Shown here one piece after another: positions 8,112-9,910 of a DNA stretch of 9,910 bases. The notes under the pieces are model-generated. The model had not been told where the DNA came from and ran no database searches. It saw only the letters and a program-made list of their open reading frames with translations. The position numbers and the translations under genes were made by a program. The DNA is taken from assembly GCA_020200995.1 (NCBI GenBank), contig JAIVHQ010000032.1, positions 1 to 9,910 of the forward strand. The letters run 5' to 3'. This stretch comes from Flavobacteriales bacterium (GTDB taxonomy: Bacteria; Bacteroidota; Bacteroidia; Flavobacteriales_D; Cryomorphaceae). Within the stretch, counting starts at the first letter, position 1; the number at the start of each line of letters is the position of its first letter.

Positions 8112-8140
8112 CAAAGATACAAGGGTGCAGTTAAAACAAA
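8112..8140 (-). promoter_or_regulatory. Bacteroidetes-type promoter for the thioesterase-menF-menD operon
   Basis: On the minus strand, TTTG (complement of 8137-8140) is followed after 17 nt by TATCTTTG (complement of 8112-8119). This is a full match to the Bacteroidetes primary-sigma consensus (TTG/TTTG at -33, TAnnTTTG at -7). Transcription would begin near 8105-8109, about 12-16 nt before GTG 8093. This supports the GTG start and excludes TTG 8114. Confidence 0.7.
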
Positions 8141-8158
8141 GGCGGCGACAGTAGGTTC

Positions 8159-8184
8159 AAAAGGCTGCTCGTATGCAGCTTTTT
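8159..8184. terminator. Terminator-like hairpin in the divergent menF-operon/response-regulator gap
   Basis: AAAAGGCTGC (8159-8168) pairs with GCAGCTTTTT (8175-8184) around a TCGTAT loop, forming 10 bp including one G-U pair. The plus strand ends in TTTTT and the minus strand in TTTT, so it could act in either direction. No gene on either strand ends here, so its role is unclear: a remnant, a leader attenuator, or the end of a short unannotated RNA. Confidence 0.4.
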
Positions 8185-8196
8185 CCCGGCCATTCG

Positions 8197-8250
8197 TAAT
8201 TTTGATCTGCTGAGTAGGGTGCCGCATGAAGGCTTCGTTTGTTTACTTTG
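8197..8250 (+). promoter_or_regulatory. Candidate promoter elements for the response regulator
   Basis: TAATTTTG (8197-8204) is a full match to the TAnnTTTG -7 octamer. TTACTTTG (8243-8250) matches at 7 of 8 positions. Neither has a clear TTTG at the right distance upstream. The first would give a leader of about 60 nt, the second about 15 nt before ATG 8272. Motif matches are direct; use is inferred. Confidence 0.35.
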
Positions 8251-8271
8251 TATCAAATTCACCAACCCGAT

Positions 8272-8898
8272 ATGACTTCCATGCCCAAATACCGCATCTT
8301 GCTTGTGGAGGACGAAAAGAGCCTCATAGACGTGATCAGGCTAAACCTCGAGATGGAAGATTACGAAGTAACTGTAGCCGAAGACGGTCGTCAGGCTTTG
8401 GAACAGGCGCGAAAAGCGCGTTTTGATCTTTGCATCCTCGATGTGATGCTCCCGCATATCGCTGGTTTTTCAGTTTGTAAAACCCTGCGGGCCGAAAACA
8501 ACCGCACCCCCATCCTTTTTCTCAGCGCTAAGTCGACCGGTGCCGATCGCGTGGAGGGCCTGCGCATCGGTGGCGACGACTATCTCACCAAGCCTTTTAA
8601 CCTCGAGGAGCTGCTGCTGCGCATTTCCAACCTCATCAGGCTGCACGAAGTCACAGACAATCCCACTGCCCGACTCGAAGAAAGCTATTCATTCGGACCA
8701 AATGAAGTGAACTTTGAGACCTATATGGTGCGCGGCCACGACGGCAGCCATCACGAGCTTTCGAAAAGGGAAATCCGACTTTTGCGGTTCCTTATTATTT
8801 TGGCCTTCCGTAAGTATTTTGAAATCAACCCTAAAAGTCCTGAATATTTTCACTCCGTGCGCGGTGTGGGCTACAAATTTGTGAATGCTTCGAAGTAA
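8272..8898 (+). CDS. OmpR-family response regulator with internally truncated winged-helix domain
   Basis: The receiver domain (about 6-122) looks intact: acidic pair E13-D14, phosphoacceptor D57 in ILDVMLP, switch serine S85 in LFLSAKS, and K107 in LTKPF. The C-terminal domain begins as an OmpR-type effector (YSFGPNEVNFETY ... HELSKREIRLLRFLI) but passes directly at residues 175-176 (nt 8794-8799) into ILAFRKYFEINPKSPEYFHSVRGVGYKF, which in Bacteroidota relatives follows roughly 31 residues later. The missing part normally holds the end of helix 1, helix 2 (the SREEIL region), the W-G-x-D loop and the start of recognition helix 3. The frame is kept. DNA binding is therefore doubtful, so the gene may be decaying or act without DNA contact. 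ATG 8272 is used; ATG 8281 (MPKYRILLVEDE) is equally possible. No sensor kinase gene is adjacent. Confidence 0.85.
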   Translation: MTSMPKYRILLVEDEKSLIDVIRLNLEMEDYEVTVAEDGRQALEQARKARFDLCILDVMLPHIAGFSVCKTLRAENNRTPILFLSAKSTGADRVEGLRIGGDDYLTKPFNLEELLLRISNLIRLHEVTDNPTARLEESYSFGPNEVNFETYMVRGHDGSHHELSKREIRLLRFLIILAFRKYFEINPKSPEYFHSVRGVGYKFVNASK

Positions 8899-8901
8899 AA
8901 A

Positions 8902-8927
8902 GGCAACCCGCGCAAAGGGCTCCGTCT
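8902..8927 (+). promoter_or_regulatory. ECF-sigma-like promoter of unit A (GGCAACC-N14-CGTCT)
   Basis: GGCAACC (8902-8908) and CGTCT (8923-8927) are separated by 14 nt. The same boxes with the same spacing occur in unit B although the 14 nt between them differ, which suggests selection on the boxes. An AAC-containing -35 and a CGTC -10 resemble ECF sigma promoters. The predicted start is about 8933-8935. No TAnnTTTG octamer is at this place. Confidence 0.5.
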
Positions 8928-8933
8928 ATTGGG

Positions 8934-9007
8934 GGCAACCTGAGGGTTGCATACGGTTTCAACATTTTTCTTGCAGGTTTTAAAGCGCTCTTCGGAGCGC
9001 TTTTTTT
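8934..9007 (+). ncRNA. Candidate small RNA A, about 74 nt
   Basis: The predicted transcript runs from just after the CGTCT box to the end of the terminator U-run. It has a 5' stem of 6 bp (GCAACC 8935-8940 with GGTTGC 8945-8950, TGAG loop), a linker of about 31 nt containing GGTTTCAA and CTTGCAGG, and a 9-bp terminator stem with a TTCG loop. No open frame of note lies within it. It stands 36 nt after the response-regulator stop, and could alternatively be read as that gene's 3' UTR and terminator. The independent promoter-like motif and the diverged second copy favour a separate RNA. An upstream GCAACCC (8903-8909) could compete for GGGTTGC (8944-8950) in a longer transcript. Confidence 0.55.
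8982..9007 (+). terminator. Intrinsic terminator of unit A
   Basis: AAAGCGCTC (8982-8990) pairs perfectly with GAGCGCTTT (8995-9003) around a TTCG loop closed by C-G, the very stable cUUCGg tetraloop. A run of seven T (9001-9007) follows. It can also terminate read-through from the response-regulator gene. Confidence 0.88.
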
Positions 9008-9090
9008 ATGGCAAATGGGGGAGCAGTTCCGACGTGAATCGATTTCGATGGTGTTAAATCTTATTGATTTTCTAAATATGCCCGGCTCAC
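9008..9090. other. Spacer between units A and B
   Basis: These 83 nt hold no convincing gene. Two 8-mers, GCAAATGG (9011-9018) and GAGCAGTT (9021-9028), recur inside unit B (9138-9145 and 9123-9130) in swapped order. They may be a rearranged remnant or chance. Confidence 0.4.
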
Positions 9091-9091
9091 A

Positions 9092-9117
9092 GGCAACCCT
9101 TCTATTTACTTGCGTCT
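9092..9117 (+). promoter_or_regulatory. ECF-sigma-like promoter of unit B (GGCAACC-N14-CGTCT)
   Basis: GGCAACC (9092-9098) and CGTCT (9113-9117) are 14 nt apart, as in unit A. The intervening 14 nt are AT-rich here and GC-rich in unit A. The predicted transcription start is about 9123-9125. Confidence 0.5.
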
Positions 9118-9123
9118 TTAGGG

Positions 9124-9199
9124 AGCAGTTTCATACTGCAAATGGTTTCAAATTTTCCTTGCAGGTTTTAAAGCGCTCTTCGGAGCGCTTTAATTTTTT
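9124..9199 (+). ncRNA. Candidate small RNA B, about 76 nt, sibling of RNA A
   Basis: The predicted RNA has a 5' stem of 5 bp (GCAGT 9125-9129 with ACTGC 9135-9139, TTCAT loop), then the conserved linker with GGTTTCAA and CTTGCAGG, then the TTCG-loop terminator. Relative to RNA A, the fourth stem pair changes from A-U to G-C and the fifth from C-G to U-A, so both changes keep pairing. No protein gene precedes it on this strand within 190 nt except unit A and the spacer, which makes a plain 3' UTR unlikely. The function is unknown; a trans-acting regulator using the shared linker is the natural guess. Confidence 0.55.
9170..9199 (+). terminator. Intrinsic terminator of unit B
   Basis: AAAGCGCTC (9170-9178) pairs with GAGCGCTTT (9183-9191) around TTCG, the same hairpin as in unit A. 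It is followed by AA and six T (9194-9199). On the minus strand the hairpin is followed by A-rich sequence, so it does not look like a terminator for the nuclease gene. Confidence 0.85.
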
Positions 9200-9910
9200 C
9201 AGGCCGTTTCTTCTCCCCCCAGCACTGGTTCAAAGGCGGCATAGATGAAATCTGCATTGGCAGAGAGTGGAATCTCCGGATCGGTCATTTCGAAAATCAC
9301 CTCCTGCAGCACCTCTTCAAAAGCTGCTTCATCTTCGGCGCTTTCCATGGTTAGTTTTACTGAGAGGCTCCTGTCACCCGGTCGGGGCAGAGAAATAATT
9401 TGGGTCTCTATGGCTTCATTTGGATAAGTTCCGCGCGCCATCCAGGCGTACAGCATGAGCTGAAGGGCTTTTGGTTTTTTTGCGAAAGCGGACATTTCAA
9501 ATTCTTTCACTCCGAGCTCTGCCGATTTTACATTTCCCGTTTTGAAATCGATCACGCGAATGGTACCATCACGACGCATCACCAGGTCGGCCGAGCCCTT
9601 AAACTCCGCTGTAATTTCGCGACCGCGGAGGGTAAAGTTCATGGAGCGACTCAGTTCGAGTTCAGCATCGATGTATTCCACATTCTCTCCTTTTTTGACA
9701 GCGGCGAGTTCTGACTTGAAATAAGCGTTGACCATGGCTTTTGCCGTTTCGAACTGCAAGCGATTCAGGCCTCGATCAAATTGGGTAACGCGGTCTGATT
9801 CTTCGAAACACTGCTTTAGTGCATTGGCTGACGACTTTTTCATCGATTCAATATCGGACACTGAGAAAATATGTCCCTTTTTGAATTTTTTGTAAAGTTG
9901 TTCAAGTGTT
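9199..9910 (-). CDS. PD-(D/E)XK nuclease family protein (RecB/AddB-like), C-terminal part
   Basis: The frame is open through the right window edge, so this is the C-terminal part (about 236 codons) of a larger protein. The codon at 9861 is a GTG, but the sequence upstream of it (EQLYKKFKKGHIFSV) reads as ordinary coding, so it is probably internal. A RecB-type nuclease core is visible: GSAD with its aspartate at about 9586-9588, the DFKTG motif with D at 9547-9549 and K at 9541-9543, and the QxxxY motif (QLMLY) at about 9448-9462. Such domains end AddA/AddB or RecB-like helicase-nucleases in double-strand-break repair; which of these it is cannot be decided without the N-terminal part. The TGA stop (9199-9201) overlaps the T-run of terminator B. 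Confidence 0.82.
   Translation of the reverse strand, partial: TLEQLYKKFKKGHIFSVSDIESMKKSSANALKQCFEESDRVTQFDRGLNRLQFETAKAMVNAYFKSELAAVKKGENVEYIDAELELSRSMNFTLRGREITAEFKGSADLVMRRDGTIRVIDFKTGNVKSAELGVKEFEMSAFAKKPKALQLMLYAWMARGTYPNEAIETQIISLPRPGDRSLSVKLTMESAEDEAAFEEVLQEVIFEMTDPEIPLSANADFIYAAFEPVLGGEETA

Larger units (their letters stand above)
8901..9007 (+). repeat. Tandem unit A (promoter, hairpin, linker, terminator)
   Basis: First copy of a unit of about 108 bp that recurs at 9091-9199. Both begin AGGCAACCC, have CGTCT at the same distance, a small hairpin at the same offset, and end in a near-identical 3' half. Positions 8955-9003 match 9144-9191 except for one 1-nt gap and one substitution, while the region between the promoter boxes has diverged. 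There are no coding features. The copies are separated by 83 nt. Confidence 0.8.
9091..9199 (+). repeat. Tandem unit B (promoter, hairpin, linker, terminator)
   Basis: Second copy of the unit at 8901-9007. The spacing of every element is kept: 14 nt between promoter boxes, 7 nt from CGTCT to the 5' stem, and 4 nt from the stem to GGTTTCAA. The 5' half differs strongly in sequence; the 3' half is nearly identical. Its final T-run overlaps the stop codon of the minus-strand nuclease gene. Confidence 0.8.

Noticed and set aside
8226..8426. Plus-strand open frame of 66 codons overlapping the response regulator start
   Set aside because: It is a different frame of the receiver domain sequence and has no independent support.
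8903..8950. Long hairpin between GCAACCC 8903-8909 and GGGTTGC 8944-8950
   Set aside because: It pairs 7 bp, but unit B has no equivalent pairing, and the first arm would lie in the promoter -35 box rather than in the RNA. The local hairpin is the conserved one.
8901..9199. CRISPR array or insertion-sequence ends
   Set aside because: There are only two copies, arranged as promoter-hairpin-terminator units, with no regular spacers, no terminal inverted repeats and no transposase.
9170..9199. Terminator B as the terminator of the minus-strand nuclease gene
   Set aside because: Read on the minus strand, the hairpin is followed by AAAACC rather than a T-run.
9199..9861. Nuclease as a complete 220-residue gene starting at 9861
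   Set aside because: The frame stays open with protein-like sequence to the window edge, and the family domain is normally the C-terminus of a larger protein.

Overview
The window looks like a chromosomal segment of a Bacteroidota species, probably Flavobacteriales-like. Three things point there: a type IX secretion (T9SS) C-terminal sorting domain at the left edge, Bacteroidetes-type promoter octamers (TAnnTTTG), and a menaquinone (vitamin K2) gene cluster in an order typical of the phylum. This assignment is inferred from gene families and signals only; there is no rRNA or marker-gene evidence in the window.

Layout. Positions 1-186 (+) are the 3' end of a secreted protein with a T9SS type A sorting domain. 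It is followed after 1 nt by an RluD-like 23S rRNA pseudouridine synthase (188-1231, +). Facing it are the menaquinone genes on the minus strand, in two blocks. The right block (8093 down to 4863) is hotdog thioesterase - menF - menD, with overlapping start/stop codons. The left block (4272 down to 1240) is menA - menC - menE, also tightly packed. Between them sits one plus-strand gene (4440-4856) for a small STAS/SEC14-like (DUF7793-type) protein. Together the men genes cover chorismate to isochorismate (MenF), SEPHCHC (MenD), o-succinylbenzoate (MenC), its CoA ester (MenE), hydrolysis of DHNA-CoA (the thioesterase, inferred) and prenylation (MenA). menB and a recognisable menH are not in the window.

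Divergent from the men cluster is an OmpR-family response regulator (8272-8898, +). Its receiver domain is intact, but its winged-helix domain lacks about 31 residues around the recognition helix, through an in-frame deletion.

Downstream of it, 8899-9198 has no protein gene but is not empty. It holds two tandem, related units of about 108 bp. Each has a GGCAACC-N14-CGTCT bipartite promoter-like motif, a small 5' hairpin, a conserved linker and an intrinsic terminator with a TTCG loop. The 5' hairpin starts at the same offset in both units but differs in sequence through paired changes. I read these as two sibling small RNAs of about 75 nt, probably driven by an ECF-type sigma factor; this is the most novel feature here. 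The right edge (9199-9910, -) is the C-terminal part of a RecB-like PD-(D/E)XK nuclease, cut by the window end.
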